From contig NZ_VWWO01000001.1 of the NCBI RefSeq assembly GCF_011752935.1, positions 1,612,001 to 1,676,000 on the forward strand: 64,000 nucleotides of DNA, in the 5' to 3' direction. The notes beneath the pieces are model-generated. The model did no database searches, was not told the origin of the DNA, and was given only the letters and a program-made list of their open reading frames with translations. Source of the stretch: Chitinophaga sp. Cy-1792. Its GTDB lineage: Bacteria; Bacteroidota; Bacteroidia; Chitinophagales; Chitinophagaceae. Positions 1-8,882 of this stretch are shown in pieces; within the stretch, counting starts at the first letter, position 1, and each line of letters opens with the position of its first letter. Position numbers and translations under genes: made by a program.

Positions 1-1677
1 CACCGCCTCGGTTTGTACAATATCAAATCCGAGATGGAAGACCTGGCAATGAAATATACTGAACAGCAGACCTATAAAGACATTGCCCGTAAACTCAAGG
101 AAACCAAGCGTGAACGTACCCGCTATATCAATGAGTTTATCAAACCTATCAAGGAAGTACTCCAGGAAGAAGGATTTAATTTTGAGATATATGGCCGGCC
201 AAAATCCATCCACTCTATCCATAACAAAATCAAAACCAAGGGAGTAAGCTTCGAAGAAGTATACGATCTATTCGCGATCCGTATCATCATGGATAGCCCG
301 ATTGAAAAGGAAAAGGCCGATTGCTGGAAAGTTTATTCCATCATCACCGATTTCTATCATCCAAGTCCGGAACGTACCCGCGACTGGCTCAGTAACCCGA
401 AATCCAACGGTTATGAGGCTTTGCATGTTACCGTGATGGGGCCGCAGGGTAAATGGGTGGAAGTACAGATCCGTTCCAAACGCATGAACGATTACGCTGA
501 AAAAGGGGTAGCCGCCCACTGGCGTTATAAGGAAGGTAGCACCCAGCCACAACAGGAGTCTAAATTTGACCAGTGGTTTACCCAGATCCGCGAAATTCTC
601 AGCAACCCGGATTCCAATACACTGGACTTCCTGGCCGATTTTAAAAGCAATCTCTTCACCGAAGAGATTTACGTATATACACCGAAAGGTGACCTGAAAA
701 TCCTGCCGGTAGGCTCTACTGCACTGGATTTTGCCTATTCTATACACAGTGCGGTGGGTAACAAGTGTATAGGCGCCAAAGTGAATTATAAACTGGTGCC
801 ATTAAGTCACAAATTGCGCAGTGGCGACCAGGTAGAGATCATTACCTCCAATAAACAAAAGCCTTCTGAAGACTGGCTCAACTTTGTGCTCACTGCCAAA
901 GCCAAGTCCAAGATCAAAGATGCGCTGAAGGAAGAAAAACGTAAAGTGGCCATGGACGGTAAAGCAGCGCTGGAACGCAAGCTGGACCACATGAAGATCA
1001 CTGCCAGTCAATATAACATCAATGAACTGACACAGTTCTATAAACAGCCTTCTGCGCTGGATTTATATTATCAGATCGCAGTTAAAAATATTGATCTGAG
1101 AGAGCTGAAAGAGTTTTCTCTCCTGGGAGATAAGCTGGAAGCGCCTAAACCTGCACCTGTTAAGCAACCTGATCATGTTGCGGAAGAGCAGGTAAAACAC
1201 CAGATTCCGTCGAAAAAAGATGCAGAACTGATTATTTTCGGTGAAAGCTCAGACAGGATTGCCTATAAGCTGGCTAATTGCTGTCGCCCGATTCCCGGCG
1301 ATGACGTATTTGGCTTTATTACCGCCAGCGAGGGGCTGAAAATACATCGTACCAATTGTCCGAATGCTGCACAGCTACTGGCTAATTATGGCCACCGTGT
1401 AGTAAAAACCAAATGGGTTAAAAATCGTGAAATATCCTTCCTCACTGGTTTACGTATAATAGGAATGGATGATGTGGGAGTTATCCACAAAATCACCAAT
1501 ATTATTTCCGGTGAACTCAAGGTAAATATATCTGCATTGAGTATTGAATCGAAAGAAGGCTTATTTGAAGGGTTGATCAAAGTATATGTGCACGACAAGG
1601 ACGAGCTGGACGAGCTGGTAGAAAGGCTTAAAAACCTGGATGGAATCCAGTCTGTACAACGTCTGGAAGAATCCTGA
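1..1677 (+). CDS. Rel/SpoT-family (p)ppGpp synthetase/hydrolase, 5' end cut by window
   Basis: C-terminal 558 residues of a long Rel/SpoT homologue. The reading frame is open from base 1 (HRLGLYNIK..., the usual end of the HD hydrolase region), so the TTG at 13 is not a real start. Domains in order, counted from base 13: (p)ppGpp synthetase, about residues 55-175, with YGRPKSIHSIHNKI and EVQIRS...AEKGVAAHWRYK; TGS domain about 217-278 (EEIYVYTPKGD...); a Cys-rich segment with CCRPIPGDD near 423; ACT domain about 480-550. The family makes and usually degrades the stringent-response alarmone and is ribosome-linked. Because the HD domain lies outside the window, hydrolase activity cannot be judged. 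A terminator hairpin follows. Confidence 0.95.
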   Translation, partial: HRLGLYNIKSEMEDLAMKYTEQQTYKDIARKLKETKRERTRYINEFIKPIKEVLQEEGFNFEIYGRPKSIHSIHNKIKTKGVSFEEVYDLFAIRIIMDSPIEKEKADCWKVYSIITDFYHPSPERTRDWLSNPKSNGYEALHVTVMGPQGKWVEVQIRSKRMNDYAEKGVAAHWRYKEGSTQPQQESKFDQWFTQIREILSNPDSNTLDFLADFKSNLFTEEIYVYTPKGDLKILPVGSTALDFAYSIHSAVGNKCIGAKVNYKLVPLSHKLRSGDQVEIITSNKQKPSEDWLNFVLTAKAKSKIKDALKEEKRKVAMDGKAALERKLDHMKITASQYNINELTQFYKQPSALDLYYQIAVKNIDLRELKEFSLLGDKLEAPKPAPVKQPDHVAEEQVKHQIPSKKDAELIIFGESSDRIAYKLANCCRPIPGDDVFGFITASEGLKIHRTNCPNAAQLLANYGHRVVKTKWVKNREISFLTGLRIIGMDDVGVIHKITNIISGELKVNISALSIESKEGLFEGLIKVYVHDKDELDELVERLKNLDGIQSVQRLEES

Positions 1678-1700
1678 TTTTAATTTAAAATATATATTTT

Positions 1701-1747
1701 CCCGTTTTCGGAAGATGCCTGCCGTGTCTCCCGAAAACGGGATTTTT
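1701..1747 (+). terminator. Intrinsic terminator after the Rel/SpoT gene
   Basis: Perfect 11-bp stem (CCCGTTTTCGG at 1701-1711 with CCGAAAACGGG at 1731-1741), 19-nt loop, then a short T-run. It lies 24 nt after the stop codon. Confidence 0.8.
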
Positions 1748-1847
1748 CCGGCCTGTCAAGGGCTGGCAGATGAAAACCTACACAAACAATTTGCAGGCAT
1801 TCCTGGTCTTTTGTCATGTGAGAAATCAAATCACAGACCTTCAGAAA

Positions 1848-1878
1848 TTTGTAATTGTTATAATTCGCTTTAATTTTG
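1848..1878 (+). promoter_or_regulatory. Bacteroidota-type promoter of purA
   Basis: TTTG at 1848-1851, 19-nt spacer, TAATTTTG at 1871-1878. This fits the phylum's -33/-7 consensus (TTTG ... TAnnTTTG). The purA ATG is 45 nt downstream of the -7 element. Confidence 0.75.
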
Positions 1879-1923
1879 CGACTTCTTTTAAAGCAACAAC
1901 CTCCGATAAATAATTAAATAATT

Positions 1924-3195
1924 ATGGTAGACGTTTTGTTAGGCCTGCAATGGGGCGACGAAGGTAAAGGTAAAATTGTGGACTATTTTGCCGGTAAGTA
2001 CGACGTGATAGCCCGTTTCCAGGGCGGCCCGAACGCGGGACATACACTCTATGTGAATGGACAGAAAGTAGTATTGCGCACCATTCCATCAGGTGTATTC
2101 CATGAAAACACCATCAACCTCATTGGTAATGGCGTAGTATTGGACCCGGTAGCCTTCAAGAAAGAAAGCGAAGATATCTCCGCTTTGGGCATTGACCTGA
2201 CAAAAAATCTTTTCATAGCTGAAAAGACCCACATCATCGTTCCTACCCACCGTGCGCTGGATAAAGCGTCCGAAATGGCTAAAGGCAACGATAAAATCGG
2301 TTCCACACTGAAAGGTATCGGCCCGGCTTACATGGATAAAACCGGTAGAAATGGCCTCCGTGTTGGTGATGTGATGTCTGCAGATTTTGAAGCACTCTAC
2401 GGTAAACTGAAAGCTAAACACCTGGAATTGCTCTCTCACTACGACAGCAGCGAATTCAGCGACGATATCGCAGCATGGGAAGCAGAATTCTTCGATGCTG
2501 TTAAATTCCTGAGAACCATGAACGTGGTAGCAGGTGAATATTTCATCAACGAAAAACTGAAAGCCGGTAAAAAAGTACTGGCAGAAGGCGCTCAGGGCTC
2601 TATGCTTGACGTTGATTTCGGTACCTATCCTTTCGTAACTTCTTCCAATACTATCTCTGCAGGTGTGTGCAATGGCCTCGGTATTGCCCCACAATGGATT
2701 AAAGAAGTAATTGGTGTTACAAAAGCCTATTGCACCCGCGTTGGTAGCGGTCCTTTCCCTACCGAACTGCATGATGCTACCGGTGAAAAACTGCGTGCCG
2801 CAGGTCACGAATTTGGTGCCGTTACCGGCCGCCCACGCCGCTGTGGCTGGATCGACCTGGTTGCACTGAACTATACCTGCATGCTTAGTGGAGTTACCCA
2901 GCTGGTAATGACTAAATCAGACGTTCTTGATGAGTTTGATGAAGTACTGGCTTGTACCGCCTATGAAATTAATGGTCAACAAACCAAACAACTGCCGTTC
3001 CAGCTCACCGGGTTAGACGTAAAACCTGTTTACGAAACATTCCCGGGCTGGACAAATAAAACTTCTACGTGCAAGCAATTCAATGAGTTACCAAATGAAA
3101 TGAAATCATTTGTATCTTCCGTAGAGAAATATCTGAGCATTCCCGTGAAATACGTTTCCAACGGGCCAGGACGTGACCAGATTCTCGAACAGTAA
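1924..3195 (+). CDS. purA: Adenylosuccinate synthetase
   Basis: 423 residues, normal for the family. It condenses IMP with aspartate using GTP, the first committed step from IMP to AMP, in the cytoplasm. Visible signatures: GLQWGDEGKGKIVDYFA at residues 5-21 (GTP/IMP loop with catalytic Asp), FQGGPNAGHT, GIGPAYMDKTGR near 130-141, and the C-terminal base-recognition region with TKSDVLD. The ATG at 1924 is 45 nt after a good promoter and gives the canonical MVDVLLGLQWGDEGKG start. It is probably monocistronic or co-transcribed with the acidic protein gene 93 nt downstream, since no terminator is evident between them. Confidence 0.97.
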   Translation: MVDVLLGLQWGDEGKGKIVDYFAGKYDVIARFQGGPNAGHTLYVNGQKVVLRTIPSGVFHENTINLIGNGVVLDPVAFKKESEDISALGIDLTKNLFIAEKTHIIVPTHRALDKASEMAKGNDKIGSTLKGIGPAYMDKTGRNGLRVGDVMSADFEALYGKLKAKHLELLSHYDSSEFSDDIAAWEAEFFDAVKFLRTMNVVAGEYFINEKLKAGKKVLAEGAQGSMLDVDFGTYPFVTSSNTISAGVCNGLGIAPQWIKEVIGVTKAYCTRVGSGPFPTELHDATGEKLRAAGHEFGAVTGRPRRCGWIDLVALNYTCMLSGVTQLVMTKSDVLDEFDEVLACTAYEINGQQTKQLPFQLTGLDVKPVYETFPGWTNKTSTCKQFNELPNEMKSFVSSVEKYLSIPVKYVSNGPGRDQILEQ

Positions 3196-3288
3196 TTGCA
3201 AAAAATTACGGAAAAAAAACGGCAAAAAAAATTTGGCGAATAAAAAAAACTATTAAAACTTTACGGCAAAGAAATAAGTGAACCTATT

Positions 3289-3741
3289 ATGAAATCAAAA
3301 TCTGATAAAGAGAAAGAGACTAAAAAAACTACTTCTCCTAAGACTGCAAAAGACGCTCCTAAAGCTGCGGCCAAGCCTAAGAAAGAGGTGGATGAAGATG
3401 ATGAGGATGAGGACGATGAAGAGGAAACCACTTCCAAAGCATCGCCCAAAAAATCAGATAAATCCCCTTCTAAATCTAAACGCAAGTCCGACGACGACGA
3501 GGATGATGATGACAGCGAGGATGAAGACCTGGACGATATGGACGATGCCTGGGAAAAAGGCGAAGACGAAGACTATGACCCAGACTTCGAAGAATTCGAC
3601 ATGCCTAAATCCAAAGGTAAACGCGGCCGTCCTTCTACCAAAAAATCTGAAGAAGACGATGACCTCGGCTTTGATGATGAATTCAAAGACATGGATCTGT
3701 TCAACGACCGTGGCTTTGATGACGATGACGACGATTTTTAA
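3289..3741 (+). CDS. Highly acidic, disordered protein with an AT-hook-like motif
   Basis: 150 residues with no recognised fold. The N-terminal third is Lys/Ala/Pro/Ser-rich (residues 1-35), followed by alternating Asp/Glu runs and basic patches. KGKRGRPS near residues 104-111 contains the RGRP core of an AT-hook, and the C-terminus is almost pure Asp ending in Phe. The coding frame is supported by the ATG, the position after purA and the protein-like alternation of charged blocks; another open frame on the same strand at 3392-3748 is a product of the repetitive GAT/GAC codons. Possible roles, all inferred, are nucleoid association, RNA polymerase association or histone mimicry. No function can be assigned from sequence. 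Confidence 0.75.
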   Translation: MKSKSDKEKETKKTTSPKTAKDAPKAAAKPKKEVDEDDEDEDDEEETTSKASPKKSDKSPSKSKRKSDDDEDDDDSEDEDLDDMDDAWEKGEDEDYDPDFEEFDMPKSKGKRGRPSTKKSEEDDDLGFDDEFKDMDLFNDRGFDDDDDDF

Positions 3742-3803
3742 GCATTAAAAGAGATTATTATCAGGATTTTTCACATTTTCCCGGTTGATGATCACAAAAT
3801 ACT

Positions 3804-3852
3804 TAAACAGCAAATGTTGAATTGGGCAAGCCAGTTCAACATTTGCTGTTTA
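3804..3852. repeat. 18-bp perfect inverted repeat spanning the pabB start codon
   Basis: Arms 3804-3821 and 3835-3852 are perfectly complementary (18 bp) around a 13-nt loop. The pabB ATG (3814) lies inside the left arm, so an mRNA hairpin would bury the start codon and its upstream region. There is no following T-run, so it is not a classical terminator. Confidence 0.85.
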
Positions 3853-5088
3853 TTGGACAATAACGACTATCCTTCTGTCCATCATCAATACGAAGCAGTA
3901 CTGGCAGCCGATGCCTTAACAACCCTCGAAAAACCCGCCGGTAACGCATTTCCCGAACTACTGAAGTTTCACCATACTCAGCAAGACTGGATTTTCGGAC
4001 ACCTCGCGTATGACCTGAAAAATGAAGTCGTACCAGGCCTCTATTCACAAAACCACGACGGTATAGGGTTTCCGGATTTGTTCTTCTTCCAGCCACGTAT
4101 CCTCATGCTCCTGGAAAAAAATCAGATCAGTATTGGCGCGCCTGAGCTCTCCAGGGAAGAAGCCTTGTCTATCCTTAATGATTGCAGACAGTATCCTGCC
4201 ACCACAGCAGCCAGCACTGCTGTATTATCACAGCCTATTCAGGCAAGACTCCACCATGATAAGTATATCGATGCAGTAAAATCCCTGCAGGAGCATATTC
4301 TGAGAGGTGATTGCTATGAAGTGAATTTCTGCCGTGAGAATTATATCGAAAATGCCGACGTATATCCTCCGGCGTTATACCGCCGGTTGAATGCCCTGAA
4401 CCCTGCGCCATTTGCGGCTTTTTATAGGGTAGATGATAAGTATATGGTCTGCTCCAGCCCGGAAAGGTTCATGCAGAAAAAAGGTACCCACGTCATCTCA
4501 CAGCCCATCAAAGGCACCAGTAAAAAAGACCCGGACCCTGTTAAGGACGATGCCCTGAAAACCGCGCTGTATAACAATCCCAAAGAAAGGGCCGAAAACG
4601 TAATGGTGGTAGACCTTGTCCGCAATGACCTTTCGCATGCAGCCATCAGAGGTTCTGTGAAGGTAAACGAGCTTTTCGGGATCTATTCTTTTGCACAGGT
4701 ACATCACATGATTTCCACCGTTGCCGCAGAACTCCCTGCAGATCAGCCTTTCACGGAAGTTTTACAAACCACATTCCCGATGGGTAGCATGACAGGTGCA
4801 CCCAAAATCAGTGTCATGCAGCTGATTGAATCGCATGAGGCAACCCGCCGTGGGCTATATTCCGGCGCAGTCGGATATATCACCCCATCAGGTGATTTTG
4901 ATTTCAATGTGGTGATCAGAAGTATTCTTTATAACGAAACGGCGAAGTATTTATCCTTCCAGACTGGTTCTGCCATTACCTTTTACAGCGATCCTGAAAA
5001 GGAGTGGGAGGAATGTTTGCTGAAGGCAGCGGCCTTACGTACAGTGATTACCGATGCGGAAACAGTTGTTCCATCGCCTGGTCAATAG
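3814..5088 (+). CDS. pabB: Aminodeoxychorismate synthase component I (chorismate-binding enzyme)
   Basis: 424 residues of the anthranilate synthase I/PabB/isochorismate synthase fold. Signatures: SQPIKGTSKK near residue 230, ERAENVMVVDLVRNDLSHAA near 265-284, and MGSMTGAPK near 328-336, all in the chorismate/Mg-binding core. PabB converts chorismate plus ammonia to aminodeoxychorismate for folate. PabB fits better than TrpE because no trp genes are nearby and the N-terminal regulatory domain is reduced, but substrate preference is inferred. The ATG at 3814 sits inside a strong hairpin. The 3' end overlaps the convergent epimerase gene by 41 nt. Confidence 0.85.
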   Translation: MLNWASQFNICCLLDNNDYPSVHHQYEAVLAADALTTLEKPAGNAFPELLKFHHTQQDWIFGHLAYDLKNEVVPGLYSQNHDGIGFPDLFFFQPRILMLLEKNQISIGAPELSREEALSILNDCRQYPATTAASTAVLSQPIQARLHHDKYIDAVKSLQEHILRGDCYEVNFCRENYIENADVYPPALYRRLNALNPAPFAAFYRVDDKYMVCSSPERFMQKKGTHVISQPIKGTSKKDPDPVKDDALKTALYNNPKERAENVMVVDLVRNDLSHAAIRGSVKVNELFGIYSFAQVHHMISTVAAELPADQPFTEVLQTTFPMGSMTGAPKISVMQLIESHEATRRGLYSGAVGYITPSGDFDFNVVIRSILYNETAKYLSFQTGSAITFYSDPEKEWEECLLKAAALRTVITDAETVVPSPGQ

Positions 5089-5965
5089 TAGGATAGGAGA
5101 ACTGAAAACCTGTTTGCTGTATCTTTTCGGAAGAAACTCTCACACTTTTTAATACCTCTACACTCATCTCCCCTAAAGCTATTTTTAAAATAGCCGCAGG
5201 TGCATAGGCGGTCATAAAGCTATTGCCTTTAGCTGCGTGGGCCATACTGAGCACCAGCTCCTTATTGGTCACCGGATTGGGAGCTACGGCATTGTAAACG
5301 CCTTCCAGCTTATCATTAACGATGGCGTTAAAGAAAAGTCGTACCAGGTCGTGGAGGTGTATCCAGCTGATGTATTGTTCACCAGAGCCCATTACGGTGG
5401 CGAAACCAAACTTCAAAGGCTTATAGAATTCTTTCAGGGCGCCCCCGTTTCTGCTTAACGCAATGCCTATACGAAAAATAACCAGTTTCTTATTGAGTGA
5501 CTGTACTTCGCTGATACTGTTTTCCCAGGCGGCGGTGGTGCTGCCGAGGTAATCAGTGGCAGGAGGGTCCGATTCGGTGAAGGTATGGCCGGTATATGGG
5601 CCATAGATGCCAGTGGCAGAAGCACTGATGACCTTTTTAACTTTATTGGGGGTAGACATTAACGCCTTTACCAGCAGCTCACTGCTCTGTGTACGGCTAT
5701 CGATGATCTCCTGCTTACGGGAGGCAGACCAGCGCTTTTCAGCTACCGGAGCCCCTGCCAGATGAACAATATAATCTGCCTGCTGCAGGGCAGCAGTATC
5801 TATCTGTTGTGTGGATATGTTCCAACGGGCGTATTGTACCTGCTTGTTTTCTCCCTGCTCCGGTGTCCTGGATAGTACAATTACCCTGAAGCCTCTCTCC
5901 AGCAAAAGAGCCGTTAATGCGGTGCCTACCAGGCCGGTGCCACCGGTAATTAAAACGGTTTCCAT
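5048..5965 (-). CDS. TIGR01777-type NAD(P)-dependent epimerase/dehydratase (YfcH/SDR39U1-like)
   Basis: 305 residues of an atypical short-chain dehydrogenase. The N-terminus MET-VLITGGTGLVGTAL is a Rossmann nucleotide-binding loop. SASATGIYGPY...TFTESDPPATDYLG is typical of this subfamily, and the C-terminal 60 residues (AILKIALGEMS...VLKSVRVSSEKIQQTGFQF) match the DUF1731-type tail. The substrate is unknown for the family; relatives are conserved from bacteria to mitochondria. It is convergent with pabB, overlapping its last 41 nt on the opposite strand. Confidence 0.88.
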   Translation of the reverse strand: METVLITGGTGLVGTALTALLLERGFRVIVLSRTPEQGENKQVQYARWNISTQQIDTAALQQADYIVHLAGAPVAEKRWSASRKQEIIDSRTQSSELLVKALMSTPNKVKKVISASATGIYGPYTGHTFTESDPPATDYLGSTTAAWENSISEVQSLNKKLVIFRIGIALSRNGGALKEFYKPLKFGFATVMGSGEQYISWIHLHDLVRLFFNAIVNDKLEGVYNAVAPNPVTNKELVLSMAHAAKGNSFMTAYAPAAILKIALGEMSVEVLKSVRVSSEKIQQTGFQFSYPTIDQAMEQLFPHR

Positions 5966-6169
5966 GTAGAATATTCTGGTTTGTAAAATAATTATCTAAA
6001 TGTACACAATAAATCCAGCCTTTCGGTATTTAATGTAACGGGAAAACCCCTACGGAATTGTGCACGGAAATTGCTATTCAATATTCTAAATTTTAGTGTA
6101 AGTTTGAAATTAATGTGTGCAGACAGATTCCTGCATCATAACCAACAACTTTTGAAATTTAACTGAAGC

Positions 6170-7699
6170 ATGCATACGCTATACCGCATTCAACTGTTAA
6201 TACTGATGCTTTTTGCTACTTCCACAGCAATGGCACAAAAGATTTCCTATTCACAACCGGAAAAAGACGACTACAAAAACACTGAATTCGAAATTATCGG
6301 TAAAGTGTCCGGTAATATCCTGGTGTATAAGTCTGACCGCGGTGACTATGCAGTTTCTGTTTATGATAACGGAATGGAGCTGAAACAGCGGGTAAAGCTG
6401 GACTTCCTGCCCAAGAAAGTGATCAGTATGGATTTCGTTGCCTATCCGGATAGAGTGTTGATGATCTATCAGTTTCAGTTCAAAGATGCTGTTTTTAGCT
6501 ACTGTGCCACTATGAGCCCGGACGCTACTTTTGCTTCAGAGCCGCTCCTGATCGATTCTACCCGCATAGGTTATTATTCTAAAGAGAATAAAGTTTATTC
6601 TGTAGAAGTTTCGGAAGATAAAAACCGGATTCTGATCTACAAGATTAACCAGGATAAGGAAGATAATAACCTCTTTTATACTTTCCTCTACGACGGCAAC
6701 ATGCACCTGGTCAATAACAGCAAGGTGATGCTGCCAATGCAAACGAAGAAATTCTTCCTCAATAACTTCAATCTCACCAACGACGGTGATTTTCTCTTTA
6801 ATAAACTGGAAAGAGGCAGTGGCAAAGATTATGTTATCAGTGGCAGTATGATTATGAAGCATCCACTGGTAGACAGCTTTGAGGTAACTCCGCTACAGTT
6901 CCATTCGCAGTTGCTGGATGAAATTAAGATGAAACTGGATAACCAGAAGGGCACTGCGTTGATTACAGCATTTTCCTACAAACAGAAAAGAGGAAACGTA
7001 GAAGGGCTGTACGTCTACAAATATGATTTCAAAAATCAGAAAACCTTATATGAAAAGACGGTGGCGTTTTCCAACGACCTCAAAGCTGCCGCAAGGGGTG
7101 AATCCAGTACTGCCGCAGCTTTCAACGACTATTTCATCAGAAAAGTGATCAATACTGCTGATGGCGGCTTCCTGATGACGGCAGAATCTTTCTCGACTTC
7201 TTCCCGTTATCAGCCATGGAACCGCTGGAATTATATGTACGGTCCTGGTGGTTATGGCGGCTACTATTCCCCTTATTACTATAATCCTTATTATTCTCCA
7301 TGGTACTATAACCCAGGTTACTGGAACAATTCACAGGGCCTGCGCTACCACTATGATAAAGTAATTGTCATGTCGTTCGATGACGAAGGTAACATGCAGT
7401 GGAACAACTTCGTTAACAAAAGCCAGTACGACGATAATGCCGATCTGTATCTCTCTTATATGATGGTGAACGTGGGCAATCAGCTGCGTTTCCTCTATAA
7501 TGACCTGGACAGAAGGAGCTATATCCTGCTGGATAACAGTCTGGAGCCGGGTGGAAAGGTAAACAGAATGCCTACACTGAGGAACCTGGATAAGGGTTAT
7601 ACCTTTATGCCTCGTTACGGTAAACAGATCAGTTCCCATACTGTATTGATACCATGTATCTACAGAAATTACATTTGCTTTGCTAAAATTGACTTTTAA
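6170..7699 (+). CDS. Exported protein of unknown function with a Tyr/Gly/Pro-rich segment
   Basis: 509 residues. A signal peptide covers about residues 1-22 (MHTLYRIQLLILMLFATSTAMAQ, cleavage near AMA-Q), so it is periplasmic or surface located. The body is predicted mostly beta strand, with repeated short segments like KVSGNILVYKSDRGDYAVSVYDNG, suggesting a propeller-like architecture (inference). Residues about 347-383 are extremely Tyr-rich (YYSPYYYNPYYSPWYYNP), an unusual low-complexity insert. No catalytic motif is recognised. The next gene starts 15 nt downstream, so the two are probably co-transcribed. A weak TAAGTTTG at 6099 could be its -7 element, but no -33 match was found. Confidence 0.8.
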   Translation: MHTLYRIQLLILMLFATSTAMAQKISYSQPEKDDYKNTEFEIIGKVSGNILVYKSDRGDYAVSVYDNGMELKQRVKLDFLPKKVISMDFVAYPDRVLMIYQFQFKDAVFSYCATMSPDATFASEPLLIDSTRIGYYSKENKVYSVEVSEDKNRILIYKINQDKEDNNLFYTFLYDGNMHLVNNSKVMLPMQTKKFFLNNFNLTNDGDFLFNKLERGSGKDYVISGSMIMKHPLVDSFEVTPLQFHSQLLDEIKMKLDNQKGTALITAFSYKQKRGNVEGLYVYKYDFKNQKTLYEKTVAFSNDLKAAARGESSTAAAFNDYFIRKVINTADGGFLMTAESFSTSSRYQPWNRWNYMYGPGGYGGYYSPYYYNPYYSPWYYNPGYWNNSQGLRYHYDKVIVMSFDDEGNMQWNNFVNKSQYDDNADLYLSYMMVNVGNQLRFLYNDLDRRSYILLDNSLEPGGKVNRMPTLRNLDKGYTFMPRYGKQISSHTVLIPCIYRNYICFAKIDF

Positions 7700-7714
7700 T
7701 CACACCTTTGCACT

Positions 7715-8692
7715 GTGATAAAATTTTTCCGTTCCGGCAATCCGCTTACGGTATTGCTGTTGTTGATATACACGCTTGTAGTTAAGTTTTATTATCTGGT
7801 CCATCCTACCACTTACCTGGCAGATGGGTCGGAGGGCTTATTATATGGATTGCTGGTAAAGTGGCTGCATGGTTTCGTGGGTGACAGTCCTTTCTTTTTT
7901 ACTGCCCTGGCTGTGCTGATGCTGGTAATACAGTCGCTGTTATTCACAAAAATTGTGAACCATCACCGCCTGTTTGCCAAGCCGACTTACCTGCCGGCGA
8001 TGTGTTACCTGCTGTTTACCTCCATGTTACAGAGCTGGAATGCATTTTCTCCGGCCATCATTGTGAACCTGATGATGCTGTGGGTATTTTCCAGTATTAC
8101 GGAGCTGTATACGCGTACTTCGGCCAGAGATATCGTATTTAACATAGGTTTTGCCATTGGTATTTGCGGATTGTTTTACTTCCCGGCTATTATTTTCTGC
8201 CTGTTATTACTGGTAAGTATGCTGTTTATGCGTGCTTTCAGGCTGGCGGAGTGGATTATTGCCTTGCTGGGGTTGGTTTGTCCGATTTATTTAATGGGTA
8301 CATACCTGTTTCTGACCAACCAGACAACACTCATGTGGAAAATTCCGAATATCGGCCTTTCGCTGCCGATGATTACGGATTACAAGGTATGGGGCGCCAT
8401 GATCGCCTGTACGTTGTTCTTTGTGCTGGGCTGGTTATTATTACAAAGACCATTAAAGAAGATGCTGATCCAGAGCAGAAAAATCTGGGCAGCGATGATC
8501 ATATATGTATTGGTAGCCATGCTGGTGCCATTCTTCAATGTGCATTTTTCGCCGGCTTATTGGGTATTGGCAGTATTGCCTGTTTCCATGTTTGCCGGAA
8601 ACGTTTTCTGGTGCATCCCCAGCGATGCCTTTGCCAACATTGTGCACCTGATTACCTTCGCATATGTTATAATTATGCAATATTTCAGCTAA
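7715..8692 (+). CDS. DUF6427-like multi-pass membrane protein
   Basis: 325 residues with about eight to ten hydrophobic segments and an N-terminal MIKFFRSGNPLTVLLLL that resembles the DUF6427 family found in Bacteroidota. The family has no established function. The start is GTG at 7715, 15 nt after the preceding stop codon, which argues for translational coupling. The gene ends 190 nt before purQ. Family assignment rests on recalled resemblance rather than a search. Confidence 0.75.
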   Translation: MIKFFRSGNPLTVLLLLIYTLVVKFYYLVHPTTYLADGSEGLLYGLLVKWLHGFVGDSPFFFTALAVLMLVIQSLLFTKIVNHHRLFAKPTYLPAMCYLLFTSMLQSWNAFSPAIIVNLMMLWVFSSITELYTRTSARDIVFNIGFAIGICGLFYFPAIIFCLLLLVSMLFMRAFRLAEWIIALLGLVCPIYLMGTYLFLTNQTTLMWKIPNIGLSLPMITDYKVWGAMIACTLFFVLGWLLLQRPLKKMLIQSRKIWAAMIIYVLVAMLVPFFNVHFSPAYWVLAVLPVSMFAGNVFWCIPSDAFANIVHLITFAYVIIMQYFS

Positions 8693-8771
8693 AAAGGGGT
8701 TTTCAAGTCATTGATATTCAGCAATTTCATTTTTCCGGATAAGCGGCAATGGAAAATTGCGAACGGCGAAG

Positions 8772-8779
8772 TAATTTTG
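8772..8779 (+). promoter_or_regulatory. Possible -7 element for purQ
   Basis: TAATTTTG matches TAnnTTTG exactly, but no TTTG is found 19-20 nt upstream. The leader to the ATG at 8883 would be about 100 nt. No riboswitch-like fold was recognised in it. Confidence 0.4.
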
Positions 8780-8882
8780 TGCTTTCCTTGTAGATTTGTT
8801 GCAGGTGATAATGCTTGTAAAAATCGAAGGAAATCAGATAATTAAAAGCATTTTTTACTACATAAACACAAAACATTTTCAG

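Noticed and set aside
1640..1873. A 77-residue open frame after the Rel/SpoT gene
   Set aside because: It overlaps the end of the real gene and runs through the terminator hairpin. It has no protein-like features.
2089..2808. Long minus-strand open frame across purA
   Set aside because: It lies wholly inside purA, and the translation shows no recognisable motif. It is an antisense shadow of a strongly conserved gene.
3392..3748. Alternative frame in the acidic gene region
   Set aside because: A by-product of repeated GAT/GAC/GAA codons; its Met/Thr-rich translation has no sensible composition, and the 3289 frame has the better start.
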